Below, one piece after another: positions 7,327 through 14,390 of a DNA stretch of 15,090 nucleotides (positions within the stretch are counted from its first letter, which is position 1; each line of letters starts with the position of its first letter). Location of the stretch: NCBI GenBank assembly GCA_035542775.1, contig DATKKX010000390.1:1-15090 (forward strand), given 5' to 3'. Under the pieces are notes generated by a model, which was not told where the DNA came from, did no database searches, and saw only the letters and a list, made by a program, of their open reading frames with translations. The translations under genes and the position numbers were made by a program. Source of the DNA: DATKKX01 sp035542775. GTDB taxonomy: Bacteria > Planctomycetota > Phycisphaerae > UBA1845 > UTPLA1.

Positions 7327-7443
7327 TTAACCCTGCCGCTGCTTGTGGCGCGGATTCGTTGAGCAGATCACGCGCACAACGCCCCTGCGCTTGACGATCT
7401 TGCAGTTTTCGCAAATGCGACGAACGCTGCTGCGAACTTTCAT
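7327..7443 (-). CDS. rpmJ: 50S ribosomal protein L36, zinc-binding type
   Basis: This short gene encodes 38 residues, from ATG 7443 to TAA 7327-7329. It begins MKVRSSVRRICENCKIVKRR and ends NPRHKQRQG. Cys11, Cys14, Cys27 and His33 match the zinc knuckle of classical (C+) L36, which stabilises the large-subunit rRNA near the GTPase-associated region. Its place between map and rpsM is the normal one, although infA, which often precedes it, is missing: only 55 bases separate it from the map stop. Residue identity and position make the call firm despite the small size. Confidence 0.95.
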   Translation of the reverse strand: MKVRSSVRRICENCKIVKRRGVVRVICSTNPRHKQRQG

Positions 7444-7498
7444 CCGACTACTCCCATGCGCCGGCCCCGCTCTCGCGGACCTGCGCTCTCAAAGCCGT

Positions 7499-8281
7499 CT
7501 ACCTGCCGTCCGACAGGACATCGATGCCTTTGGACGTCACGGCGACTGTCTGCTCAAAATGGGCCGACCAGCGGCCGTCCCGGGTCACCTGCGGCCAGCC
7601 GCTCCAATCCGCCGCCTTCACATCCGGGCCGCCCGCGTTGACCATCGGCTCCACGGCGAGCACCAGGCCCGGTTCCAATCGGAAGTCCTGCTTGCGCTGC
7701 GAGCGATCCGCGTAGTTCGGCACCTTCGGATCCTCGTGCATTTCCTGTCCGATCCCGTGCCCGACGAATTCCCGGACAACCGAAAAGCCGGCGGCTTCAA
7801 CGTACTCCTGCATCAGGCCGGCGACCTCGCTCCACCATCGCCCCGGCTTCATCTCAGCCAGGGCCAGATCCAGAGCCCCGCACGTCACCGCCAGCAACTG
7901 CTCGGCCTCTTTGCCGATCTTGCCGACCGGGATCGTCGTCGCGGCATCGCCGCAGTAGCCCTTCCGGCGAACACCGCAGTCCACGCTGACAATGTCGCCT
8001 TCCTTCAGGACCCGCTCGCCGGGAATACCGTGCACAACCTCGTCGTTCACGCTCACGCATATCGCCGCCGGAAACGGGAACTTCGCCGCCGGCGAACGCA
8101 CACCTTTGAACAGGGCCTCACTGCCCGAGGCGGCGATGATCTCTTCGGCGACCTTGCCCAGGTCCGCGGTCTTCAAGCCGGGTCGCACCATCCGGCGCAT
8201 TTCTTCCAGCACCTGGTGGACCACTCGCCCGGCGGCACGCATCAACTCGATCTCGCGAGCGCTCTTCAAAACCGCCGCCAT
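7499..8281 (-). CDS. map: Methionine aminopeptidase type I
   Basis: The enzyme removes the initiator methionine from nascent proteins and needs two divalent metal ions. The 260-residue protein has all expected metal ligands: Asp101 in VSVDCGV, Asp112 in GYCGDAATT, His175 in FVGHGIGQEMHE, Glu211 in AVEPMVN and Glu243 in HFEQTVAVT. His84 in EVVHGIPG corresponds to the substrate-binding histidine. It lacks the N-terminal zinc-finger extension found in some type I enzymes and starts directly at the catalytic fold. It stands 50 bases after adk, and rpmJ follows. The secY-adk-map order is typical of spc-operon ends. Confidence 0.96.
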   Translation of the reverse strand: MAAVLKSAREIELMRAAGRVVHQVLEEMRRMVRPGLKTADLGKVAEEIIAASGSEALFKGVRSPAAKFPFPAAICVSVNDEVVHGIPGERVLKEGDIVSVDCGVRRKGYCGDAATTIPVGKIGKEAEQLLAVTCGALDLALAEMKPGRWWSEVAGLMQEYVEAAGFSVVREFVGHGIGQEMHEDPKVPNYADRSQRKQDFRLEPGLVLAVEPMVNAGGPDVKAADWSGWPQVTRDGRWSAHFEQTVAVTSKGIDVLSDGR

Positions 8282-8331
8282 GACCTCGCCATCCCGCGAC
8301 TGCGCCCGGCCTGCCGAGGCCTCTCGCGTCC

Positions 8332-8979
8332 TCAGAGCCCCCTGCAGGCCTCTTTGATCGCCGCAGTCACTTGGTCCACGCTGCCGCCGGCATCCACCGA
8401 TTTCAGGATGCTCCGGCCGCGGTAGTACGCCACCAGCGGCTCCGTCTCCGCGTGATAGGTCTCCAGTCGCTGCCGGACCACCGTCGGCTCATCGTCCTTG
8501 CGGCGGGTCAACTGCGCCCCGCAATCGTCGCAGATCCCCTTCCTGGCGGGCGGCGAAAACTGCTCATGATAGATGCGCCCGTCCTGCGGGCATGACCACC
8601 GCCCCGTGAGGCGCCTGGTCACATCCGCGTCGTCAACCTCCATGTTGACCACGGCGTCCAGTTTCCAGCCTCTGGCCGCCAACCTAGTGTCAAGACCCTC
8701 CGCCTGGGCCACGGTCCGCGGAAAACCATCCAGGAGGGCGCCCTGCGCCGCTCCGGGCCGCGCGATGTGATCCATCATCATACTCAGGATCAGATCGTCC
8801 GGCACCAGCACGCCGCGGTCCATGTAGTCCTGGGCCTTTCGCCCCAGCTCTGTTTTGGCCTTCCTCTCCGCGCGGAGGATATCGCCGCTCGATAGATGCA
8901 AGAGCCCGAAGGCCTTGGCGATTCTCACCGCCTGCGTTCCTTTGCCCGCTCCGGGGGGACCCAGCAGCACTAGTCTCAC
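8332..8979 (-). CDS. adk: Adenylate kinase with cysteine-containing LID
   Basis: The enzyme interconverts ATP plus AMP and two ADP in the cytoplasm. The 215-residue protein has the P-loop GPPGAGKGT at 7-15, the AMP-site segment LSSGDILR at 29-36, LLDGFPRT at 82-89, and DDEPTVVRQRL at 162-172. The LID (about 123-160) carries Cys130-x2-Asp133, then sixteen residues, then Cys150-x2-Cys153, which fits a zinc-binding LID with Asp in place of the second Cys. Translation starts at GTG 8979, whose GTGA overlaps the secY stop by four bases, so translational coupling is likely. The secY-adk pairing is standard. Confidence 0.96.
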   Translation of the reverse strand: MRLVLLGPPGAGKGTQAVRIAKAFGLLHLSSGDILRAERKAKTELGRKAQDYMDRGVLVPDDLILSMMMDHIARPGAAQGALLDGFPRTVAQAEGLDTRLAARGWKLDAVVNMEVDDADVTRRLTGRWSCPQDGRIYHEQFSPPARKGICDDCGAQLTRRKDDEPTVVRQRLETYHAETEPLVAYYRGRSILKSVDAGGSVDQVTAAIKEACRGL

Positions 8980-10370
8980 GTATAGGCTCCCTTGATTCGC
9001 GAGCCGCCTCCGTCACCCAGGAATCCGCCGTAATTTCGCATGATGAGGTTGGCTTCGATCCGCTGCACGAGGTCCAGGCCGACGCTCACGACGATCAGCA
9101 AACCCGTTCCTCCCAGGAATGAGGTCACGCTCTGTGAAATCTCGAGGGCCGCCGCCACCACCTGCGGGATGATGGCGATGGCCGCCAGGAAGCCCGCGCC
9201 AACGTAGGTAATTCGCATCATGACGGTTTCAAGGTAGTCCGCCGTCCGTTTGCCGGGCCGCAGCCCGGGAATGAAACTGCCGTAATCGCGCAGTTGGTTG
9301 GCCATTTCCTTGGGCTGGAATTGCACGGTCGTCCAGAAATACGCGAAGAAGTAGACCAGACCGATGTAGGTCGCCGCGTACAGGAAGCTCCCGTTGTGAA
9401 ACTCGGCGGTCATCATGGCCAGAAAACCGCTCGTCGGGAACAGCGTGGCGAGCCAGTTAAACATCAGGCCGGGGAAGATCAACAAGCTACTGGCGAAGAT
9501 GATCGGCATCACACCGCCGTGATTGACCCGCAATGGCAAGTACTGGCGCTGTCCGCCGTACACCCTGCGGCCGCGCGTCTGCTTGGCCTGCTGGATCGGA
9601 ATGCGCCGCTGGCCCTGGGTTATCAGGATCGATCCGGCCACAACGCCTACGAAGGCGACGATCAGGAACAGGATCTTGCCGGGCCCGAACTGGGCCTCGC
9701 CGGTAACATCCAACGTCGCGTTCTGGATAACCGTGTATATGGCCCCCGGCATTCGAGCCACGATGCCGGCCATGATGATAAGACTGACACCGTTGCCGAT
9801 GCCGTATTCGTCGATCTGTTCGCCCAGCCACATCAGGAACAGGGTCCCAGCCGTCATGCCCAACAAGGACATCAGCCAGAAATTCAGTGTCGGGCCGAAG
9901 TTCATGGAGAAGTTGCCGAACTCAGGGAACACCAGTCCCTGCCCCATGATGAACCGCACCCAGAACGCCGCCTGGATCAGGCAGATGCCGACCGTCAGAT
10001 AGCGTGTGTATTCCTGTATCTTCTTCCGGCCGACCTCCCCTTCCTGGCGCAGTTTTTCCAGCGCGGGGACCACCGTGCCCAAAAGCTGCAGAATAATTGA
10101 AGCGGAGATGTACGGCATGATCCCCAGCCCGAAGATCGTGCTCTGCTGGAGACTGCCGCCGGTGAAGGTGGCGAAGTACTCGGCCAACTGACCAATTCCG
10201 CCGGCGCCGGCGCCTCGGAGGTTCTTCCAGTAGGTCGTCAGAGCGGCCTGGTCCACGCCCGGCAACGGCACATAGAAGCCGATCCGGTATGCGGCCAGGA
10301 GGCACAAGGTGAACAGGATCTTGTTCCGGAGATCCTTCACTTTGAAAATGTTGACGAACGTCTGCAACAT
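8976..10370 (-). CDS. secY: Protein translocase subunit SecY
   Basis: SecY is the channel of the Sec translocon in the cytoplasmic membrane. The 464-residue protein shows about ten hydrophobic segments. Recognisable landmarks are the start FKVKDLRNKILFTL, GLGIMPYISASIILQLL (80-96) in the second membrane segment, GEQIDEYGIGNGVSLI (183-198), the basic QGQRRIPIQQAKQ (252-264), LPLRVNHGGVMPIIFASSLL (278-297), the cytosolic loop PGLRPGKRT (368-376) and the C-terminal ANLIMRNYGGFL. The ATG at 10370 is five bases after the rplO stop, with no strong ribosome binding site of its own, so coupling to rplO translation is likely. Confidence 0.97.
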   Translation of the reverse strand: MLQTFVNIFKVKDLRNKILFTLCLLAAYRIGFYVPLPGVDQAALTTYWKNLRGAGAGGIGQLAEYFATFTGGSLQQSTIFGLGIMPYISASIILQLLGTVVPALEKLRQEGEVGRKKIQEYTRYLTVGICLIQAAFWVRFIMGQGLVFPEFGNFSMNFGPTLNFWLMSLLGMTAGTLFLMWLGEQIDEYGIGNGVSLIIMAGIVARMPGAIYTVIQNATLDVTGEAQFGPGKILFLIVAFVGVVAGSILITQGQRRIPIQQAKQTRGRRVYGGQRQYLPLRVNHGGVMPIIFASSLLIFPGLMFNWLATLFPTSGFLAMMTAEFHNGSFLYAATYIGLVYFFAYFWTTVQFQPKEMANQLRDYGSFIPGLRPGKRTADYLETVMMRITYVGAGFLAAIAIIPQVVAAALEISQSVTSFLGGTGLLIVVSVGLDLVQRIEANLIMRNYGGFLGDGGGSRIKGAYT

Positions 10371-10375
10371 GACAA

Positions 10376-10987
10376 CTAGCTGCCTTCTTGCTTGCTCTCA
10401 GGTTTCGGACCGGGCGCGGCTTTGCCCTTCTTGCCGCCTTTCGGCTTGCCCCCCTCAACCTCGGCGGCCGGCTCGGTTTGCGGCTTCGGACGCTTCACGA
10501 ACTTCTTCTTGGGCTGCGGCCCCAGACGCGTAATGGTCCCGCCCACGGCTTCGATCTTGGCCGCGGCCGAGGCGCTGAAGCGATGGGCCTGCACGCCCAG
10601 TTTCTTGTTGAGCTCTCCGCCCCCGAGGATCTTCACCTTCTCATGCCGATCCCTGATCAGCCCGACGGCCTCCAGGGCGGCGGCGGTCACGTGCCCGCCG
10701 TCCTCGAAACGCGAGTCCAGATCCCCGACGTTGACAACCTGGTATTCAACGCGAAACAGCTTGTTGCTGAATCCGAATTTCGGAAGGCGCCGAAACAGCG
10801 GGAACATGCCGCCTTCATAGAGGTTGCCCGGGCGACAACCGGCCCTCGCGCCGCAGCCCTTGTTGCCGCGACCGCTGGTCTTGCCCAGCCCGCTGCTCTC
10901 GCCGCGACCGACTCGCTTTCGCTTCGGCTTCGGACCGACTTTCGCTGTTACCATCGTGATGTTCATCGCCATTGCTGCAACTCTCAT
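10376..10987 (-). CDS. rplO: 50S ribosomal protein L15 with basic C-terminal tail
   Basis: L15 is a late-assembly large-subunit protein. The conserved parts are KRVGRGESSGLGKTSGRGNKG near the N-terminus and GGMFPLFRRLPKFGFSN at 59-75, followed by the C-terminal domain (KILGGGEL). With 203 residues it exceeds the usual 145-150; about 45 C-terminal residues from 158 on are Lys/Pro/Gly-rich and low in complexity. The ATG at 10987 overlaps the rpsE stop (ATGA). In-frame ATG codons at 10972 and 10966 are alternatives; 10972 has GAGAG eight bases upstream, so initiation there is quite possible. rpmD, which often sits between rpsE and rplO, is absent. Confidence 0.94.
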   Translation of the reverse strand: MRVAAMAMNITMVTAKVGPKPKRKRVGRGESSGLGKTSGRGNKGCGARAGCRPGNLYEGGMFPLFRRLPKFGFSNKLFRVEYQVVNVGDLDSRFEDGGHVTAAALEAVGLIRDRHEKVKILGGGELNKKLGVQAHRFSASAAAKIEAVGGTITRLGPQPKKKFVKRPKPQTEPAAEVEGGKPKGGKKGKAAPGPKPESKQEGS

Positions 10988-11493
10988 GTTGGCAAAGCCA
11001 CGCCTCGCAGATTCTCCACCATTCGGCGATCACGCAGGGAAGTCAGTGCATCCATCGTCGCTTTGACCAGGTTCTTCGGGCTCGTCGAACCATAAACCTT
11101 CGTCAAGCAGTCGCGCACGCCGGCAAGTTCCAGCACGGCCCGCACGCTGGCGCCCGCGATCACGCCAGTTCCTTCACTGGCGGGCACCAGATGGACGCGG
11201 CTGGCGCCGAATCGTCCCGTCACCGCATGTGGAATGGTAGAACCGGTCAGAGGAATCGGCTGCATTGACCGCATTGCTGCTTTTCGGGCCTTGTCCACTG
11301 CCTGTGGCACTTCGTTGGCCTTGCCGTAGCCGTAGCCAACTTGCCGCTGACGGTCTCCGACGACCACAATTGCCGCGAAGCTGAAGCGGCGACCGCCCTT
11401 GACGACCTTGGCGCAGCGGTACACCCGGACCACGTTCTCTTCGATCGCAGGCCCTTCCTGCGGTTCAATCACTGGCGTATCGGGCTTCACCAT
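10984..11493 (-). CDS. rpsE: 30S ribosomal protein S5
   Basis: S5 lies at the mRNA entry channel and contributes to decoding fidelity. The 169-residue protein begins with a short acidic leader, then the double-stranded RNA-binding domain (VYRCAKVVKGGRRFSFAAIVVVGD, about 24-47, and VGYGYGKANEVPQAVDKAR), and the second domain EGTGVIAGASVRAVLELAG, 107-125, with GSTSPKNLVKATMDAL. A TGA two codons upstream in frame fixes the start near ATG 11493 (GTG 11490 is adjacent). The ribosome binding site is weak. The gene is separated from rplR by 148 bases, far longer than other gaps in this operon, and overlaps rplO by four bases. Confidence 0.96.
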   Translation of the reverse strand: MVKPDTPVIEPQEGPAIEENVVRVYRCAKVVKGGRRFSFAAIVVVGDRQRQVGYGYGKANEVPQAVDKARKAAMRSMQPIPLTGSTIPHAVTGRFGASRVHLVPASEGTGVIAGASVRAVLELAGVRDCLTKVYGSTSPKNLVKATMDALTSLRDRRMVENLRGVALPT

Positions 11494-11579
11494 GAATCAC
11501 ACTCATCCACATCTTGTTCCAAACGACTCCCTCGCACAGGGCCCCGAGCTATCGACTGCCTTCGTCAGCGCCCGATCAG

Positions 11580-11624
11580 GACACGAACCGCCGGCTGATT
11601 GTTCCAGGGCCGATTGTTCGTATC
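11580..11624 (-). promoter_or_regulatory. Predicted RNA hairpin in the long rplR-rpsE gap
   Basis: On the transcribed strand a 9-bp stem pairs GATACGAAC (11616-11624) with GTTCGTGTC (11580-11588), with one U-G pair. A 2x2 internal loop leads to a 5-bp inner stem, TCGGC with GCCGG, and a 13-base loop. The outer 5' arm can instead form a small local hairpin (GTTC-7-GAAC, 11616-11630), so two exclusive structures are possible. No T-tract follows, which argues against an intrinsic terminator. The remaining bases 11494-11579 show no gene. A regulatory leader for rpsE is an inference only. Confidence 0.4.
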
Positions 11625-11641
11625 GTGAACCGCGCGTGGGC

Positions 11642-12010
11642 TCAGAACTCCAGACCCGCCTTTCTGGCGGCTTCCGCCAAGGCCTTGATGCGGCCGTGAT
11701 ACCGATATCCGCTGCGGTCGAAAGCCACTTTGCGGATCCCCTGCATTCGCGCCCGCTCAGCGAGGATCTGACCGATGACTGTCGCCGCGGCCTTGTTGCC
11801 GCCCGTCTTGAGCTGATCCGCCACCGCCTTGTTCAGGCTGCTCGCGGAGCAGACCGTGCGGCCGCCCTCGTCGTCGATCAACTGGGCGCTGATATTCTTC
11901 AGGCTGCGAAACACGCTCAATCGCGGCCGTTCCGGAGTGCCGAACACTCTCCGCCGCACCCGGCGCTTCCGCCGCTCTCGACGCACCAACTTCAGTACCG
12001 TTGCCTTCAT
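11642..12010 (-). CDS. rplR: 50S ribosomal protein L18
   Basis: L18 binds 5S rRNA together with L5 in the central protuberance. The 122-residue protein has a strongly basic N-terminus (RRERRKRRVRRRVFGTPERPRLSVFRS), the LIDDEGGRTVCSASS segment, and the closing motif FDRSGYRYHGRIKALAEAARKAGLEF, all typical. It starts at ATG 12010, 19 bases after rplF. After its stop comes the unusually long 148-base gap to rpsE. Length is normal. Confidence 0.96.
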   Translation of the reverse strand: MKATVLKLVRRERRKRRVRRRVFGTPERPRLSVFRSLKNISAQLIDDEGGRTVCSASSLNKAVADQLKTGGNKAAATVIGQILAERARMQGIRKVAFDRSGYRYHGRIKALAEAARKAGLEF

Positions 12011-12029
12011 CGCCTTGCCACCGTCACGT

Positions 12030-12614
12030 TTATGAGGCGCCGCCAGCGCCGGCGAAGGCCTTGCCCGCCTTCCGCCGAATCTGCTCGCCGGCGTAGCGCA
12101 CGCCCTTCCCCTTGTAGGGCTCGGGCAGCCTCGCGTCCTTGATCATTCGGGCAAACTGTCCCACCACCTGCTTGTCGACGCCGCTCACGGTCAACTTCGC
12201 CGGCGTCTCATCTCCCTTGGTGTTCGCGACCTCGATGTCCACTTTCACGCCCGCCGGAATCGTCAGCTTGATGGGATGGGCATGTCCCACGTTCAGCTCC
12301 AGGGTCTTGCCGGAGACCGCGCAACCATACCCCGTGCCGTAAATCTCCATCTTCTGCTGGTAGCCCTGGGCGACACCCACCACCATGTTGTTAATCAGCG
12401 CCCTGGTCATGCCGTGAAAAGCCCGGTGCTGGGCCAGATCCGAGGCCCGCGTCACGCGAATCGCATTCGCCTTGGCATCATGCGAGACCGTCACCCCCGC
12501 CGGGTGCGACCACGACAGCGTGCCCTTCGAGCCGGTCACCGTTATCTGGCTGCCCTTGAGCTCGACCTTCACTCCCGCGGGCAGCGGTATTGGTTTCTTG
12601 CCGATTCGCGACAT
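12030..12614 (-). CDS. rplF: 50S ribosomal protein L6
   Basis: L6 lies near the sarcin-ricin loop and the factor-binding site. The 194-residue protein starts MSRIGKKPIPLPAGVKVEL, has the two repeated alpha-beta domains with the linker HRAFHGMTRALINNMVVGV, and ends with the family signature PEPYKGKGVRYAGEQIRRKAGK, followed by a short Ala/Gly tail. It is slightly longer than the usual 177-180 residues. It lies 83 bases after rpsH and 19 bases before rplR. Confidence 0.96.
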   Translation of the reverse strand: MSRIGKKPIPLPAGVKVELKGSQITVTGSKGTLSWSHPAGVTVSHDAKANAIRVTRASDLAQHRAFHGMTRALINNMVVGVAQGYQQKMEIYGTGYGCAVSGKTLELNVGHAHPIKLTIPAGVKVDIEVANTKGDETPAKLTVSGVDKQVVGQFARMIKDARLPEPYKGKGVRYAGEQIRRKAGKAFAGAGGAS

Positions 12615-12697
12615 CTCGTCATCTCACATCATCTGGCCGTACGCGGTGGTTTCAACGTCCGGGCCTGCACTTCTCCGTCGCTCATGCGTTCACTGCG

Positions 12698-13093
12698 TCA
12701 ATAGACGGTGCACAGCAACTCGCCACCAAGCTTCTGTTCGCGGCATTTCCTGTCGCTCATCACCCCGCGGTTGGTCGACACCACCGCGATTCCCAGGCCG
12801 TTCAGCACGCGAGGCAGCTCATCGATGTTCACGTACACTCGTCGACCGCCCTTGCTCTCGCGTCGTATGTGGCTGAGCACCTGCTCGCCTCGCGGGCCAT
12901 ACTTCAGCGTGATCCGGATGAAGCCCTGCTTGCCATCGTCGATCTCCTCGACATCGGTGATGTAGCCTTCTTCTTTCAGAACCTGGCAGACGGCCAGCTT
13001 CACGCCGCTGCGAGGGATCATCACTTGCTTCACGTGGTTGCGGATCCCGTTTCGTATCCGCGTCAACAGGTCGGCGATGGGGTCGCTCCACAT
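12698..13093 (-). CDS. rpsH: 30S ribosomal protein S8
   Basis: S8 binds the central domain of 16S rRNA early in assembly. The 131-residue protein begins with the conserved DPIADLLTRIRNG, continues with IPRSGVKLAVCQVLKEEGYI, and ends with the RNA-binding block GLGIAVVSTNRGVMSDRKCREQKLGGELLCTVY. Length and order are normal. In E. coli S8 represses the spc operon by binding the rplE region; no equivalent site could be identified by eye here. The 83-base gap to rplF holds no convincing gene. Confidence 0.97.
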   Translation of the reverse strand: MWSDPIADLLTRIRNGIRNHVKQVMIPRSGVKLAVCQVLKEEGYITDVEEIDDGKQGFIRITLKYGPRGEQVLSHIRRESKGGRRVYVNIDELPRVLNGLGIAVVSTNRGVMSDRKCREQKLGGELLCTVY

Positions 13094-13140
13094 ACTGCTC
13101 TAACCTCGAGTCTTTCGCTTCAGCCTTTCAAACCGGGCCT

Positions 13141-13326
13141 TTACCAGCTCGCCTTCCGCACGCCGGGTATCTTGCCTTCCAGAGCCATGCTCCGGAAACA
13201 GAGCCGGCACAATCGGAACTTACGATAGACCGCTCGCGATCGGCCGCACACCTGGCACCTTGTATAACGCCTCACCTTGAACTTGGGCGTCCGCTCGGCT
13301 TTGATTCTCCAACACTTTCGTGCCAT
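13141..13326 (-). CDS. rpsN: 30S ribosomal protein S14, short zinc-binding type
   Basis: This 61-residue S14 is the short (C+) form, not the roughly 100-residue form of E. coli. Cysteines 24, 27, 40 and 43 (CQVC and CRLC) form the zinc ribbon. The remaining sequence, with KFKVRRYTRC, the RAVYRKFRLCRLCFR block and an end at GVRKASW, is typical. It works in the head of the small subunit near the decoding region. It follows rplE by 65 bases and precedes rpsH by 47, the normal spc-operon order. The frame starts at ATG 13326. Confidence 0.96.
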   Translation of the reverse strand: MARKCWRIKAERTPKFKVRRYTRCQVCGRSRAVYRKFRLCRLCFRSMALEGKIPGVRKASW

Positions 13327-13391
13327 ATGCCCCGATCGCTCCTACATCGCAAATCCAGGCTTCCGCCCGGGCCATCCACCGGCCGAACGCC

Positions 13392-13955
13392 TTATGCGCT
13401 GGCCGCCGTCTTCTCCTCTTTTCTGAAGGGCAGGCCCAGCAGGGTCAACAGACGCAAACCCTCGCTGTCGCTGTGGGCTGTCGTCACAATGGTGATGTTC
13501 ATGCCCTGCTGGAATTCCACCTTGTCCGCATCCACTTCCGGAAAAACCGTCTGCTCGGAAAGGCCCATGTTGTAGCTGCCGCGGCCGTCGAAGCTGTTTG
13601 GATTCAACCCGCGAAAGTCTCGCATACGAGGGATGGCCACGTTGATCAGCCGCTCCAGAAACTCCCACATCCGCGGACCGCGAAGCGTCACCTTCAAGCC
13701 GACATCGTATCCACGGCGGACTTTGAAGTTGGACACGCTCTTGCGGGCCACGCACACAATGGGCCGCTGACCGGCGACCTGCCCGAGCTCCTTCTGGGCC
13801 ATCTCCAGCCGCTTCTTCTCCTGGATCGCCTTGCCGATACCCATCGAGATCACAACCTTCTCGATGCGCGGAATCGATAACCTGTTCTTGCGGCCCAACT
13901 CCTCCTGCAAAGCGGGCACAACCTTCGTCTTGTATGTATCCAACAGCCTGGGCAT
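13392..13955 (-). CDS. rplE: 50S ribosomal protein L5
   Basis: L5 binds 5S rRNA and contacts P-site tRNA and S13. The 187-residue protein shows the family landmarks: the start region LLDTYKTKVVPALQEE, IPRIEKVVISMGIG, the PIVCVARKSVSNFKVRRG segment, AIPRMRDFRGLN, GRGSYNMGLSEQTVFPE, and a C-terminal domain ending with LLTLLGLPF and a short charged tail. A purine-rich GGAAGAG precedes ATG 13955. The length is close to the usual 179. It is 42 bases after rplX. Confidence 0.97.
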   Translation of the reverse strand: MPRLLDTYKTKVVPALQEELGRKNRLSIPRIEKVVISMGIGKAIQEKKRLEMAQKELGQVAGQRPIVCVARKSVSNFKVRRGYDVGLKVTLRGPRMWEFLERLINVAIPRMRDFRGLNPNSFDGRGSYNMGLSEQTVFPEVDADKVEFQQGMNITIVTTAHSDSEGLRLLTLLGLPFRKEEKTAASA

Positions 13956-13997
13956 AGTCTCTTCCGATGCTAACCGTCGCCTGACAGATCTCCGCGG

Positions 13998-14345
13998 CTA
14001 TCGGGTCGCCTTGGCCTCCTCCAGCACCGTCCCGCCCCGCGTCATTCGACGCTGCGACACGATCTTGCCGGATGCGTCTCTCTCGATCTCAAAGTGCACA
14101 CGGCTGCCGTGGCCCGTCTTCGGATCCACCGGCAACACGTTCGACAGGTGAAGCGGCGCCTCCTTGCGGATACGCCCACCCTGGGGATTCTTCCGGCTCC
14201 GCCGCATGTGACGGTACACGAGGTTGACGCCCTCGATCACCACGATGTTCTTGGTCGGATCGACGCGCAGGACTCTGCCCTGCTCGCCCTTGTGGTCTCC
14301 AGCGATCACCTCGACCCGGTCGTTCTTTCGTATCTTTGCCGCCAT
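13998..14345 (-). CDS. rplX: 50S ribosomal protein L24
   Basis: L24 is one of the first proteins to bind 23S rRNA in assembly, and it lies near the tunnel exit. The 115-residue protein begins with a KOW motif (KNDRVEVIAGDHKGEQGRVLRV, about residues 7-28), continues with IVVIEGVNLVYRHMRRS and GGRIRKEAPLHLSNVLPVDP, and ends in a basic tail. Length is normal to slightly long. ATG 14345 lies 45 bases after rplN. Confidence 0.96.
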   Translation of the reverse strand: MAAKIRKNDRVEVIAGDHKGEQGRVLRVDPTKNIVVIEGVNLVYRHMRRSRKNPQGGRIRKEAPLHLSNVLPVDPKTGHGSRVHFEIERDASGKIVSQRRMTRGGTVLEEAKATR

Positions 14346-14390
14346 CTGGCCTGTCCCAACCGCTCCGCGAGCCGCTCCGGCACCGCCGGC

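Noticed and set aside
7343..8425. Plus-strand open frame of 360 codons
   Set aside because: Antisense to map, rpmJ and the end of adk, all of which are unambiguous by motif.
12629..12685. 18-codon ATG frame in the rpsH-rplF gap
   Set aside because: Short, without a known family or good ribosome binding site, and expected by chance.
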